This document shows positions 42,694 to 54,600 of a DNA stretch of 64,000 nucleotides, piece after piece. The DNA is taken from the NCBI GenBank assembly GCA_040387195.1, contig JAZKEF010000001.1:1-64000 (forward strand), read 5' to 3'. Each line of letters begins with the position of its first letter. Position 1 is the stretch's first letter. The position numbers were made by a program, and so were the translations under genes. The notes beneath the pieces are model-generated. The model had not been told where the DNA came from, ran no database searches, and was given only the letters and a program-made list of their open reading frames with translations. The stretch is from UKL13-3 sp040387195 (GTDB taxonomy: Bacteria; Bacteroidota; Bacteroidia; UKL13-3).

Positions 42694-44139
42694 CTATCCT
42701 ACGGATCCTTCTAAGGAAACTGCCAATAATTTTTGTGCTTCAACGGCAAACTCCATCGGTAACTGGTTTAGTACCTCGCGGCAAAAACCGTTTACGATTA
42801 AACCTATTGCCTCTTCTGTTCCTATTCCCCGCTGGTTGCAGTAAAAAATCTGATCTTCACCAATTTTGCTGGTGCTGGCTTCATGCTCCACCATTGCCGA
42901 CTTGTTATTGATTTCGAGATACGGGAATGTATGCGCTCCACTTCTATCGCCAATCAACATACTGTCACACTGGGTGTGGTTACGCGATTTTTCGGCTTTT
43001 TTATTCACTTTCACCAACCCTCTGTATGTGTTGTGTGATTTTCCTGCCGAAATTCCTTTCGAAACGATGCGGCTTTTTGAGTGTTTACCGATATGAATCA
43101 TTTTGGTTCCGGTATCGGCTTGCTGCATATTGTTGGTAACTGCTACTGAGAAAAACTCTCCTACAGAATAGTCTCCTTTTAAGATACAGCTTGGGTATTT
43201 CCACGTAATAGCAGAACCTGTTTCAACCTGTGTCCAGCTAATTTTAGCATAATCGCCCAGGCAGATTCCACGTTTGGTTACAAAGTTAAAAATTCCTCCC
43301 TTGCCTTCTTTATCCCCGGGGTACCAATTTTGTACTGTTGAATATTTGATTTCGGCATTGCTTAACGCTACCAGTTCTACCACAGCAGCGTGCAACTGAT
43401 TTTCATCGCGCATCGGAGCGGTGCATCCTTCAAGGTAACTTACGTAAGCACCTTCATCTGCAATGATGAGGGTACGTTCGAACTGACCAGTATTTTCGGC
43501 ATTGATGCGGAAGTAGGTAGATAATTCCATAGGACAACGAACGCCTTTGGGAATATATACAAACGATCCATCGCTGAATACGGCTGAGTTAAGTGCTGCA
43601 AAGAAATTATCGGTATGTGGAACAACCGAACTAAGGTATTTTTTAACCAAATCAGGGTGTTCGTGAACGGCTTCGCTCATGGAGCAGAAAATCACTCCTT
43701 TTTCCCTGAGCTGGTCCTTAAACGTGGTTGCAATGGATACCGAGTCAAATACTGCATCAACGGCAACACCTGTTAAACGTTTTTGTTCGGTTAAGGAAAT
43801 ACCTAATTTTTCAAAGGTTTTCAGCAATTCCGGGTCTACCTGATCGAGACTATCCAGTTTTATCTTCTCCTTGGGAGCTGCATAAAAAATGATATCCTGA
43901 TAATTGATAGGTGGATATTTAAAATTCTGCCAATTCGGTTCGGGTAGGGTAAGCCAATGTTTGTATGCCTTGAGGCGGTACTCCAGCATCCATTCAGGCT
44001 CATTTTTTTTAGCCGAAATAAACCGGATGGTATCTTCGGTAAGCCCTTTGGGGGCTGTATCCATCTCTATATTAGTGGTAAAGCCGTATTTGTATTCCTG
44101 GCTAACTACCTGATCTATAATATCTACTTCTTCTGCCAT
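42694..44139 (-). CDS. sufB: SufB, Fe-S scaffold
   Basis: A 481-residue SufB, the scaffold on which the cluster is built. Diagnostic sequences are VDIIDQVVSQEYKYGFTTNI at the start, PKGVRCPMELSTYFRINAEN, EGCTAPMRDENQLHAAVVEL, TKRGICLGDYAKISWTQVET, GKSHNTYRGLVKVNKKAEKS and the C-terminal QCDSMLIGDRSGAHTFPY with EHEASTSKIGEDQIFYCNQRGI. It is the first gene of the operon; a candidate promoter region lies just upstream on the minus strand. Confidence 0.96.
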   Translation of the reverse strand: MAEEVDIIDQVVSQEYKYGFTTNIEMDTAPKGLTEDTIRFISAKKNEPEWMLEYRLKAYKHWLTLPEPNWQNFKYPPINYQDIIFYAAPKEKIKLDSLDQVDPELLKTFEKLGISLTEQKRLTGVAVDAVFDSVSIATTFKDQLREKGVIFCSMSEAVHEHPDLVKKYLSSVVPHTDNFFAALNSAVFSDGSFVYIPKGVRCPMELSTYFRINAENTGQFERTLIIADEGAYVSYLEGCTAPMRDENQLHAAVVELVALSNAEIKYSTVQNWYPGDKEGKGGIFNFVTKRGICLGDYAKISWTQVETGSAITWKYPSCILKGDYSVGEFFSVAVTNNMQQADTGTKMIHIGKHSKSRIVSKGISAGKSHNTYRGLVKVNKKAEKSRNHTQCDSMLIGDRSGAHTFPYLEINNKSAMVEHEASTSKIGEDQIFYCNQRGIGTEEAIGLIVNGFCREVLNQLPMEFAVEAQKLLAVSLEGSVG

Positions 44140-44186
44140 AATTTAGATTGCGAAGGTAAGACAAGTTTTGCACTTATCTATAATTA

Positions 44187-44206
44187 GTCTAAATTAAAAT
44201 ATAGAC
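44187..44206. promoter_or_regulatory. Imperfect palindrome upstream of sufB
   Basis: GTCTAAATTAAAATATAGAC (16 of 20 positions symmetric) lies 48 bp upstream of the sufB start. It could bind an Rrf2/Fur-type repressor that controls the suf operon. No regulator gene is nearby; the idea rests on symmetry and position only. Confidence 0.3.
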
Positions 44207-44251
44207 ATGATAATCACAAGATTAACACTGTCTTACTTAAGAACATTGTGG

Positions 44252-44920
44252 CTACAATTGAAAATAAAGTCCAATATTCACAGCACCGTAAAACCCATAC
44301 CCGGCACCTACCCCCGGGACATATGATGTATTGGAGATTTGGGGCAATTCTTTTAGGGGTTCATCGACATGATTGGCTATTCCAAATCCAATATTACAAT
44401 CCATTTTCAACCGTTTATAGATGGCAAACATCGCTCCCCACTCCATCAAACCACCATGTTCGCTGTAGGTTGATGAATACCGATACTCCTGACTTGTACC
44501 CCAATATTTGTCCGCAAACGTGATGTTCAGGTTATGTTTCTGTGTGTAAAAATGGGCCATCAGCCGCACATATTGCAGGTATTTTCCATCCTGATGCTGC
44601 TCTTTACCCAAAAAAAATGTTACGCCCGGTTGAAAATAGTAACCGCTGATCCGGTATTCGTGTTCGATATTGGGATCAAGCTCTTTATACCTGGATGGTA
44701 ATCCAAAGCGAAAAGTGAAGTTTACCCTCTTGTTACCAATTTGCACCGCATAACATGCCGCATCAGAATATCCGTATTGCAAACCGAGTGTATTGAACTG
44801 AACCCCCACCAGCAACATCCTGTGATTGGGTTTAATGCTATCTGTTGACTGGGCGTTTACATCCATCAACCTGCACATCAATAATATTGATGAAATGACT
44901 TTAAGGTGTAATCTCCACAT
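44252..44920 (-). CDS. Hypothetical outer-membrane beta-barrel-like protein
   Basis: A protein of 222 residues from the ATG at 44920 (frame open to 44947). It starts with a signal peptide ending at VNAQS, followed by alternating aromatic/hydrophobic strands (LLVGVQFNTLGLQYGYSD, VNFTFRFGLPSRY, GYYFQPGVTFFLG, GYGFYGAVNIGLYFQL) and ends in a strand with C-terminal aromatic-leucine. This suggests an 8-strand outer-membrane barrel. Function unknown. Its start overlaps the preceding small gene by 20 bp. Confidence 0.6.
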   Translation of the reverse strand: MWRLHLKVISSILLMCRLMDVNAQSTDSIKPNHRMLLVGVQFNTLGLQYGYSDAACYAVQIGNKRVNFTFRFGLPSRYKELDPNIEHEYRISGYYFQPGVTFFLGKEQHQDGKYLQYVRLMAHFYTQKHNLNITFADKYWGTSQEYRYSSTYSEHGGLMEWGAMFAIYKRLKMDCNIGFGIANHVDEPLKELPQISNTSYVPGVGAGYGFYGAVNIGLYFQL

Positions 44921-45347
44921 ACATATTATGGTTATCGGGGTTTTCATTCCATCCTATGATTGCTGCATAACTAAATGTAGTGCCGCTAATTCTGGGTGTA
45001 TGCAGTATATCGAGCGCACTTGTTTCGGTACATCCGTCATCTAAATACACCACTTTGGATGTGTAGGCAATTTCAACGGTTCCGCTTTTACCTCCATCAT
45101 AAACTATTTTGTATTTGCTGATGGAATCTGCGGGGTTCAATGTGATGTGCGCAGTTTGGCTGTTATAGTTTATTGTTTTTCCAACACTTATTAATTCAAT
45201 CTTTTCAATCACCGTTGCATTGGTAAACTTAAAATAGAATCCTTTGTTGGCTGAAATATCAGACCTGGTACAACAAGAACTAAGTGTTCTCATCATCACT
45301 ACTGCCAGGAGTAGGTTGAGGGTTAGGGTTAGGTATATTGATTTCAT
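44901..45347 (-). CDS. Hypothetical lipoprotein
   Basis: A 148-residue protein from the ATG at 45347 (frame open to 45362). The N-terminal hydrophobic segment ends in MRTLSSCC, a lipobox-like LSSC, so it should be lipidated and envelope-anchored. The rest is beta-rich (FYFKFTNATVIEKIELIS, GTVEIAYTSKVVYLDDGC). I do not recognise the family. It overlaps the zinc-ribbon gene upstream and the barrel-like gene downstream, so the three are probably one transcript. Confidence 0.6.
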   Translation of the reverse strand: MKSIYLTLTLNLLLAVVMMRTLSSCCTRSDISANKGFYFKFTNATVIEKIELISVGKTINYNSQTAHITLNPADSISKYKIVYDGGKSGTVEIAYTSKVVYLDDGCTETSALDILHTPRISGTTFSYAAIIGWNENPDNHNMYVEITP

Positions 45348-45474
45348 CTTGCTGTTCACCACCGCAACAAGGCATTACATTTTGGTGACAACGCTTGCAC
45401 TGGTAGTGACCGTGAATATACACAAATCCAGAAATATTGCCACAATAAGGGCATTGTTCGAAACCGAATTGCAT
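45280..45474 (-). CDS. Small zinc-ribbon protein
   Basis: A 64-residue protein with CPYC (residues 8-11), a GFVYIHGHYQ strand, CKRC (26-29) and a further CC pair at 35-36, followed by an acidic proline-rich tail. The first four cysteines form a classic zinc ribbon. I recall similar short proteins with a 'HGHYQC' core in Bacteroidota, which is why I accept it in spite of its size. Its last 23 codons overlap the start of the lipoprotein gene in another frame. Confidence 0.62.
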   Translation of the reverse strand: MQFGFEQCPYCGNISGFVYIHGHYQCKRCHQNVMPCCGGEQQDEINIPNPNPQPTPGSSDDENT

Positions 45475-45548
45475 GGTTACTTTTTAACGTTATTGAGTTG
45501 ATTAAGTTACAAGGGTCAATTAAGTATAATCAAATCCCATACGAAGAT

Positions 45549-45587
45549 AAAAAAAGAGGAGTAAGAAATCCTTACCCCTCTTTTTTT
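45549..45587. terminator. Intrinsic terminator of the giant adhesin gene
   Basis: A seven-A run, AGAGGAGTAAG-AAAT-CCTTACCCCTCT and a seven-T run form a strong symmetric hairpin with one mismatch. On the minus strand it lies 16 bases after the stop of the giant gene (45603). It can also work on the plus strand, but no plus gene enters from the left. Confidence 0.85.
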
Positions 45588-45602
45588 CATTTATAACAAA
45601 GT

Positions 45603-48600
45603 CTACTTCCCTTTTACAATACGCTTCACAATAGATTCTGTTGGCGTAACAATATTGACGAAATAAATTCCGGAGTATGCATCTACTGCAAGCTCATCAA
45701 TCACAATGGTATTTACACCTTGTTCGAGTTCGATCGGTTTTTCAAATACCAGTCGTCCCTGAATATCGGTTACCCTTAAGGTTGATTTTGCATCGTGTGT
45801 TGCATTCACAATTACATTGGTAATATCTGTAAACGGATTCGGAGATACCGACACATGCATGTTGTCCGTTTCTACATCCATGCTTACTGCTACCACTTCA
45901 GAGTTTGCGGTGCTGTTATCAAAATCAACTTGGATCAACCGGTAGTATAAAGTAGTTACTCCCATTGATTGTGCGTATGCCGCTGCTTTTGCATCGAGGT
46001 AATTGTAGGTTGATACAAGGTTGGTTGTTCCATTACCTTTTACCATTGTTAGATTCTCAAATGTTTGACCATCGGCTGAACGTTGTACCACAAAATGATC
46101 ATTGTTTATTTCACTTGCAGTTACCCAATTCACTTTCACGTTTTCTTTATGTTTACGAGCTGTGAAGCTTAACATTTCAACAGGTAATACTCCATTGCTT
46201 CCAACTCCGAAGATATTGAGTGCAGTGATACCCGAACGTGTTTGTACATAAGGATTTGGTCCGCTGGCTGCCGTTGTGGTAAGGTTGGTTGTCCAGGTAG
46301 TTCCATTATGTCTGGCAAGATATGAGGCACTCCTGGTGAAGCCTGATAACTCATCTGTACCTGCCCATTGTAATGTTACTGTTGCATTGCTGCCTCCTGT
46401 TGTTCCTTCATTGATAATCCAGGTTCTGTTTACCGCACTTGTTGTAAGTTTCAATCCTGTTGGCGTTGAACCACTGTATGAATTGGTTACACTATCAATT
46501 ACCCAAACAGTATACACATCCGTTGTTCCTGCATTGATGAGGGTAGCAGGATTGTATGTACTGTTACCAACCGGTAATACTACTGTTCCTGTTTTACCTG
46601 TTGACCCAACATTCTGAACAATCACCGTTCCGGTTCCATTGGTTGAAACATAACTTGTAGCTGTTCCTGCTGATGCAAACGATGCATTGCCCAGGGTAAG
46701 GTTATTGGTTCCAAGATTCAGTTTTCCATTTATCAAAATCAATGAATCATTTAGTGTTGCTGCTCCTCCCAGATTCACACTGGCTGTATTGTTCAGCTGC
46801 ACCTTTGCATATGTTCCGGTTGGTAGGGTTTGCACTGAAGTTCCTGATAGAACAATTTTACCATTGGAGTTACTGAATGTTCCACTATTTGTGATGGCGC
46901 CAAAAATACTGAGTTGCGAAGTACTTGCATTCAATGTAAGTGTTGCTCCTGTTTGAATGGTGAGATTAGCTGTTTGCTGAGCATCTGTTACCACAGGCAT
47001 ATTAGGTGTACCCGTTGGAATAGTAACATTGGTCGTTGATGTTGGAACAAGCGGACAACTCCAGTTCGCTGTATTGCTCCATGCATTACTTGTCACACCT
47101 GTCCATGTTCCGGCCACATTTACTGTAATCTGAACTGCCAAGGTGGTATCCGTTGCACATGAACCTGATGTTACTGCGCGTCTGAACCAGGTTGTTTGCG
47201 ATAACGATGACGGAACATAGTTCTGTGTATTATTTGTTCCGGATGCCGGAGCGAATCCTGCGGTGGCACTTGTAGTCGAACTTAACCATCCGTAATTATA
47301 GGTTGTTCCATTTCCGCCAGTTGCCAATGAACCCGATAATGCAACCGGTACAGAACCTGTACAAATACTTTGTGCAGCACCTGCAGTGTTGGTTGCAATG
47401 AGATTGGTAATTGTTACCTGAACGGCCGCACTTGTATCTGAACATGCTCCTGATGTTGTCAATCGTCTGAACCAGGTTGTTACTGTTCTTGTTCCCGGTG
47501 CATAACTGATGGTATTGGTTGTTCCGCTTGCTACTGCAAATCCTGCGGTGGCACTTGTGGTTGAACTCAGCCAACTGTATGCATACGTACCTGTTCCACC
47601 AGTTGGTACAACTCCAACAATACTGGCAGCCGTGCTACCTGAACAGATGGTTTGTGTTCCTGTTGCTGTATTACCTGCAATGATTGGATTCACGGTTACC
47701 TGAANNNNNNNNNNNNNNNNNNNNNNNNNNNNNNNNNNNNNNNNNNNNNNNNNNNNNNNNNNNNNNNNNNNNNNNNNNNNNNNNNNNNNNNNNNNNNNNN
47801 NNNNCAGTATTACCTGCAATGATTGGATTCACTGTTACCTGAATTGCTACACTTGTATCTGCGACACATACACCTGATGTTACTACTCTTCTGTACCAAT
47901 GTGTTTGAGAAAGCACACCCGGTTGATAGTGTTGTGTATTAGTAGTACCCGTTGCTGTGGTAAATCCGGCTGATGCACTTGTGGTTGACGATTGCCAAAC
48001 GTATGCATATGTTGTTCCATTTCCGCCTGCTGGAAGTGTTCCTGTTAATTGAGCAGGAGAGCTTCCGGAACAGATAGCCGGAACTCCGGATGCTGAATTG
48101 TTTGTTACCGGAGCAGTCATTGTTAAATATCCAACGGATGAAGTCAATGATCCGCAATTGGCTGTAACCACAACTGTATACGAACCTGAATCGGTTAATA
48201 CAGGAGTTGGGATTGTGTAAGACTCAGTGTTTGCTCCACTGATATCTGCTCCATTCTTTTTCCATAGATAAGTGCGGGCTCCGTCTCCAACAGCAACTAC
48301 CGCGAAGCTAGCAGAAGAACCGATACACCTTGATATGCTCACAGGCTGTGTATTGATAGCTGTTGCTGTTCGGATGCTCATTCGGATAAAATTACTGTTT
48401 GCCGTGGCGCTGCTTACACAACTGGCATTAGAGGTAAGAACAACCGTTACCGAATCGCTTGCAACCAATGCGTTGCTGCTGAAAACATTCGAATTGGTTC
48501 CGGCATTTATACCATTCACTTTCCATTGGAATGCAGGAGTTGATCCTCCGTTTGAACTAATTGCAGTGAATGTTGCTGTAGTACCTAAACAAATGAACGA

Positions 48601-51600
48601 GTCTGTAACCGTAATAGAAACAGTAGGTGTAACTGTTGAATTGGAAAGTTTAATACCGTTACTGTTGGTAGTTGCATTTACAAGACAAGGTGTTGCGCTT
48701 GAACTTAAGGTTACATAAACAGAATCATTTACTGCAGGAGTAGGTGACACATAGGTATTGCTGTTTGTACCAACATTTACACCATTTAGTACCCATTGAT
48801 AAGCAGGACTTGATCCTCCGTTAACCGGAATTGCTGTATAAGTAATTGCTCCGAGTCCGCATACCGATGTTGATGATGCGTTAATGGATACCGAAGCAAC
48901 AATCTGAGGATTCACATTTACCAATAAGGTTCCTGTTGTGTCCGTAACACAAACACCTGAACTCACAACTCGTTTGTACCAGGTTGTTGCAGTGATTGCC
49001 GGTGCAGTCAGGTTTTGTGTATTGCTCGAAACAAGGGCACTAAATCCTGCGGTAGCTGAAGTTGTTGAAGCCAACCATTGGTAGGTGTATAGTGTGCCGT
49101 CTCCTCCGGTTGGAGTTGATGCCGTAATTACAGCCGGTGCAGTTGTTGCACAAATGGTTTGTGAGGAACCGGTAATGCTATTGGTAGCTATCGGTTGGTC
49201 TACAACGATCTGTACTGCTGCTGTTGTATCCTTTGAACATACTCCCGAAGTAACCACTCTTCTGTACCATGAAGTAAGGCTTAACACTCCCGGACTATAA
49301 TTTTGTGTATTGCTTGAAACAATGGCGCTAAAGCCTGAAGTGGCTGACGTTGTGGAAATCAACCATTGATAAGTGTAGGTAGTGCCATCGCCTCCCGTTG
49401 GAAGTGATGCCGTAATTGCCGATGGTGCTGTTGCTGCGCAAATAGTTTGTGTTGAACCAGTAATGCTATTGGTAACAATTGGGTTGGTTATTACTATTTG
49501 TAATGCTGCTGTTGTATCCTTCGAACATACTCCCGAGCTAACTACTCTTCTATACCATGTGGTGGTGCTTAATACTGCCGGGCTGTAATTTTGTGTATTG
49601 CTTGAAGCAATGGCACTAAATCCTGCGGTAGCTGAAGTTGTTGAAGCCAACCATTGATAAGTGAATACAGCACCATCTCCTCCGGTTGGAGTAGATGCCG
49701 TAATCGTGGCCGGTGCCGTGGTTGAGCAAACAGTTTGTGCTGATCCTGTAATTGTATTGTTAGCTATCGGTTGGTCTACAACGATCTGTATTGCAGCTGT
49801 CGTGTCCTTCGAACATGCTCCCGAAGCAACTATTCTTCTGTACCATGTAGTTGCGCTTAACGCAGCCGGATTATAGTTTTGGGTGTTGCTTGATGAGATG
49901 GCACTAAAGCCGGTTGTAGCTGAACTTGTAGAAGATAACCATTGGTAAGTGTATGTCGTCCCGTCTCCTCCGGTTGCAGTTGATGCAGTAATTGATGAGG
50001 GTGTTGTTGCTGCACAAATAGTTTGTGTTGAACCGGTGATGCTATTGGTAGCAATTGGGTTAGTTACTACAATCTGCATGGCTACTGTTGTATCCTTCGA
50101 ACATACTCCCGATCCTACTACTCTTCTGTACCATGTGGTGGTGCTTAACACTCCCGGACTATAGTTTTGTGTATTGCTTGAAACAATGGCACTAAATCCT
50201 GTGGTAGCTGAGGTTGTCGAAATCAACCATTGATAGGTATAAGTCGTTCCGTCTCCTCCGGTTGGAAGTGATGCAGCAAGTGAGGTCGGTGTTGTTCCTG
50301 TACAAATAGTTTGTGTGAAACCTGTAATACTATTGGTAGCTATCGGTTGGTCTACAACAATCTGTACTGCTGCTGTTGTATCCTTTGAACATACTCCCGA
50401 AGTAACCACTCTTCTGTACCATGAAGTAAGGCTTAACACTCCCGGACTATAATTTTGTGTATTGCTTGAAACAATGGCGCTAAAGCCTGAAGTGGCTGAC
50501 GTTGTGGAAATCAACCATTGATAAGTGTAGGTAGTGCCATCGCCTCCCGTTGGAAGTGATGCCGTAATTGCCGATGGTGCTGTTGCTGCGCAAATAGTTT
50601 GTGTTGAACCAGTAATGCTATTGGTAACAATTGGGTTGGTTATTACTATTTGTAATGCTGCTGTTGTATCCTTCGAACATACTCCCGAGCTAACTACTCT
50701 TCTATACCATGTGGTGGTGCTTAATACTGCCGGGCTGTAATTTTGTGTATTGCTTGAAGCAATGGCACTAAATCCTGCGGTAGCTGAAGTTGTTGAAGCC
50801 AACCATTGATAAGTGAATACAGCACCATCTCCTCCGGTTGGAGTAGATGCCGTAATCGTGGCCGGTGCCGTGGTTGAGCAAACAGTTTGTGCTGATCCTG
50901 TAATTGTATTGTTAGCTATCGGTTGGTCTACAACGATCTGTATTGCAGCTGTCGTGTCCTTCGAACATGCTCCCGAAGCAACTATTCTTCTGTACCATGT
51001 AGTTGCGCTTAACGCAGCCGGATTATAGTTTTGGGTGTTGCTTGATGAGATGGCACTAAAGCCGGTTGTAGCTGAACTTGTAGAAGATAACCATTGGTAA
51101 GTGTATGTCGTCCCGTCTCCTCCGGTTGCAGTTGATGCAGTAATTGATGAGGGTGTTGTTGCTGCACAAATAGTTTGTGTTGAACCGGTAATTGTATTGG
51201 TGGCTACAGGAAGATTTGCCACTACCTGAATAGCAGTTGATGTATCAACGGAAGTAAGTGAAGTAGCTACCCTACGATACCATGTTGTTGCCGAAATAAC
51301 TGCCGGTGTATAATCCTGTAAGGTACTTGTACCCGATGCAGAAGTATATCCAAGACTTGCACTTGTTGTACTGGTTTGCCACTGATAGGTAATGGTTCCA
51401 TTTCCTCCTGATGGAACAGAACCCGTTAAAACTGCCGGTGCTGATCCGGTACAAACCGATTGAGCCGACCCGACAGTATTGTTGGAAAGTACTGCAAATA
51501 CACTCACTTGGATAGCCGATGATGTATCGGTACAAGTTCCTGAAGAAACAACTCTTCTGTACCAGGTATTTTGGGTAAGTGCACCCGGGCTGTAATCTTT

Positions 51601-54600
51601 TGCAGCCGTAGAACCTGATGCATTTGCAAATCCGGATGTTGCACTTGTGATACTGCTTTGCCATTGATAAATATAAGTAGTACCATCGCCTCCTGTTGGA
51701 GTAGATCCTGTTATGGATGCAGGTGTTGAACCTGTAATGATAGACTGTGCTCCTGAAACGGTATTGGTTGCTATTACAGGATTAACAATAATCTGAACAG
51801 CTGCTGTTGTGTCTTTATCGCAACCACCCGAAGCCACTACCCTTCTGAACCATGTGGTTTGAACCAATGGTGCAGGACTATAATTCTGACTATTATTGGT
51901 TCCCGTTGCCGCGGTGAAATCTGAAGTTGCACTTGTTGTACTGCTCATCCAGGTGTAAGTATATGTTAAACCATCTCCACCAGCAGGACTTGAACCGGCA
52001 AGCATTGCAGGAGTTGTATTATGACAGATTGTTTGATTTGCTGTAATAGTATTTCCGGTAACCGGAACTGTGATCGTTACGTTTTGCTGAGTTCTCGGAC
52101 TAATACATCCTGAAGTTGCATTGCTATCCGCCACATAGTATGTGGTAGTTCCAACTACCAGTGTGGATGGGGTAACCGAAGTTGATCCTACACCACCTGT
52201 TGCAGCTGTAAACCATAAGAGGGTAAAACCACCCGTAGCTGTTAATGGAGTTGTTGTAGCATTTTGGCACAACATTACCGGAGAAGTCAATGTTGGAGCG
52301 GCCACAAATGCTGAAAACTCATAAGCTCCGATATCCGGGGTGGTAAGGTTTCTGGTAGTTCCGGCAAAGTCTGTGGTTACCGAAGCAATCGGTGTTCCTT
52401 TATCATTAAACACGCAAGAGTTTGGGGTAAGTAAGGTAGATGTTAAAAATATAGGATCAGTACTGATAGAGTTTACATCCATTGCAGTTGCTGTTTGAAG
52501 CGCGCTCAGGGATGTTAAATCGGTTGTAAGGAAACCCAATACTCCTTGTGCTCCGCTTGCCAGATAACTATTGTTATTGATATTGGTAAAGGCCGTATTG
52601 GCTGCTGCCGAATACAGGGAATAATTTTTAGATGCAGTTCCTGAAGCATCTGTATTGTTCAAAGTATTCACCAATGCATTATTACGAATATCCAGTGCTG
52701 TTGCTGCACTTCCGATATACAATGCCGTTGAAATACATGAAGCAGCATTTACATAACTACCGGTCATATTCACACTGTTGTGATACAGATTTACACCTCC
52801 TGTAGCATCCGTAATCGTAGTTGTCGTTCCCAACACTCCGATACCGATACCCATTGTTGCATGGCTACTAAACGCGGTAGAACTTTTTCCGCCCACGCCA
52901 TAAATAATATTATTGGCAATGAATGCATTACTTGTTGCGCTTCCTGTTGCAATTGTTATTCCCCGTCCTCCGTATGATGATGCTGAAATTGAAAGTGCTT
53001 TACTAATCGTATTGCGCACAACTGTTGGTGAGAGAAACCCTGCTTCCATAGAAATTCCAACAGGAGCTGAGCTTACCGAACTTTCAACGCTCACAGTATT
53101 CTGACTTATCAGCCCTTTCACTCCATTACCCAAACGAATACCCATTGCAGTAGTTGTTGTATTCAGTGTAATGGTATTTCCTATGATGGAGATGCTATCC
53201 ATACCCGTTGCGCTGGCCGCTGCAGATCCGATTGCATAAATACCTACTGAACCTCCAGAGATCGTGTTGTTCTGAATAGTGATTGTATCATTATCGGAAC
53301 CGGTAGCTCCCGGTGAACCTCCAATTGAAATCCCGTATCCGGTACTAGTAGCACTTGAGCTCAATACACAGTTTTTTACCGTGTTAAACTTAGCACCTGC
53401 ATCCGTTCCCGAACTTACCATTGCAATGACGGTAGGTGTTGAAGTTGACGTATTGGTTATCGTTAAACTACGATCTGTCCCACCACTGTTACTTCCATCA
53501 ATGGTAACATAATCTGCTCCATTCAACCTCAATATTGCATTTGAAGAAATTGCACCCGAAATGGTGGTTGTTACACCCGTTGCTGGTTTAATCGTTAACG
53601 TATTGGTAGCACTTGATCCTGCCATTGCAGGGATAATGATCGGGAAAATATCTTCCATTGTTGAACTGTAGGATGATGTAAGCTGCATGGTAACCGCACC
53701 CGAAATGTCTCTTCCTACCGAACGGTTTGCAGTAGCGGTTGCTCCTGTTCCACCACCTCCGGTAAGCACTACTGTTGGTGCTGAAATATAACCTGTACCT
53801 GCAGCAGTTACTTTAATCTGTGTAACGCTTCCTCCCGAAACTATAGCTGTTGCTGTAGCTCCCGATCCTCCGCCTCCTATGAATGAAACAGTAGGTGCTG
53901 TTGTATAATCGACTCCACCTGCTGTTACATAAATGGAACGTACGGTATTCACGGTAATATCTCCCATTGCTTCTTTAAGCGAAACATAATTTGCTCCTAT
54001 GGCAAGACCAGAACCTGTTCCACCTATCATATAATTACCCGAAATCGTTCCGGTAATGGCGAAAGAATTAGGTGTGGTAGGTGCTGCTGTAACAGTGGTC
54101 ACAGTGTTTCCAGCAAATCCGGTTGAAGGTGATGCAGAAATATTAGGTGTTGCTGCCAAATCTTGCGCAACTACAAAATACTGAATCACATCTCCGAGAG
54201 TAACAGAACCTGCATTGAGTATCCCATAATTAAAGGTAAAGGTAAAAGGTGTTGTAGTATTGGTTGCTTCAACCCATTTCCATCCATTTGTACCCAAAGT
54301 GTTGGCTCCGAAAACATCATTATCCGTTGCTTTTTTATAATACAACCTTGGAGCTGTTCCTCCTGTAATATTGATATTGGATGCATCTGTAATTGTAACT
54401 GAGCTTAATGTAGGATTGCTTGTTGATGTAGTATTACTCAACGCTGTGTAACTGATTGTCGGAGCAGCAAAGTCGGCTCCGCTTTCATACCCTCCGATGG
54501 AAGGCGCAGAACCACTGCGTGTAGCACCTGTGAAATCTGTTGTTACTGTTCCGATAGGTGTTCCCGTTGCAAGTACTGGTGAAATGAGTTGTGGAATAAG

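Noticed and set aside
48900..52090. CRISPR array or satellite DNA
   Set aside because: The 288-bp units are coding, have varying sequence and no short spacers; the repeat is at protein-domain level.
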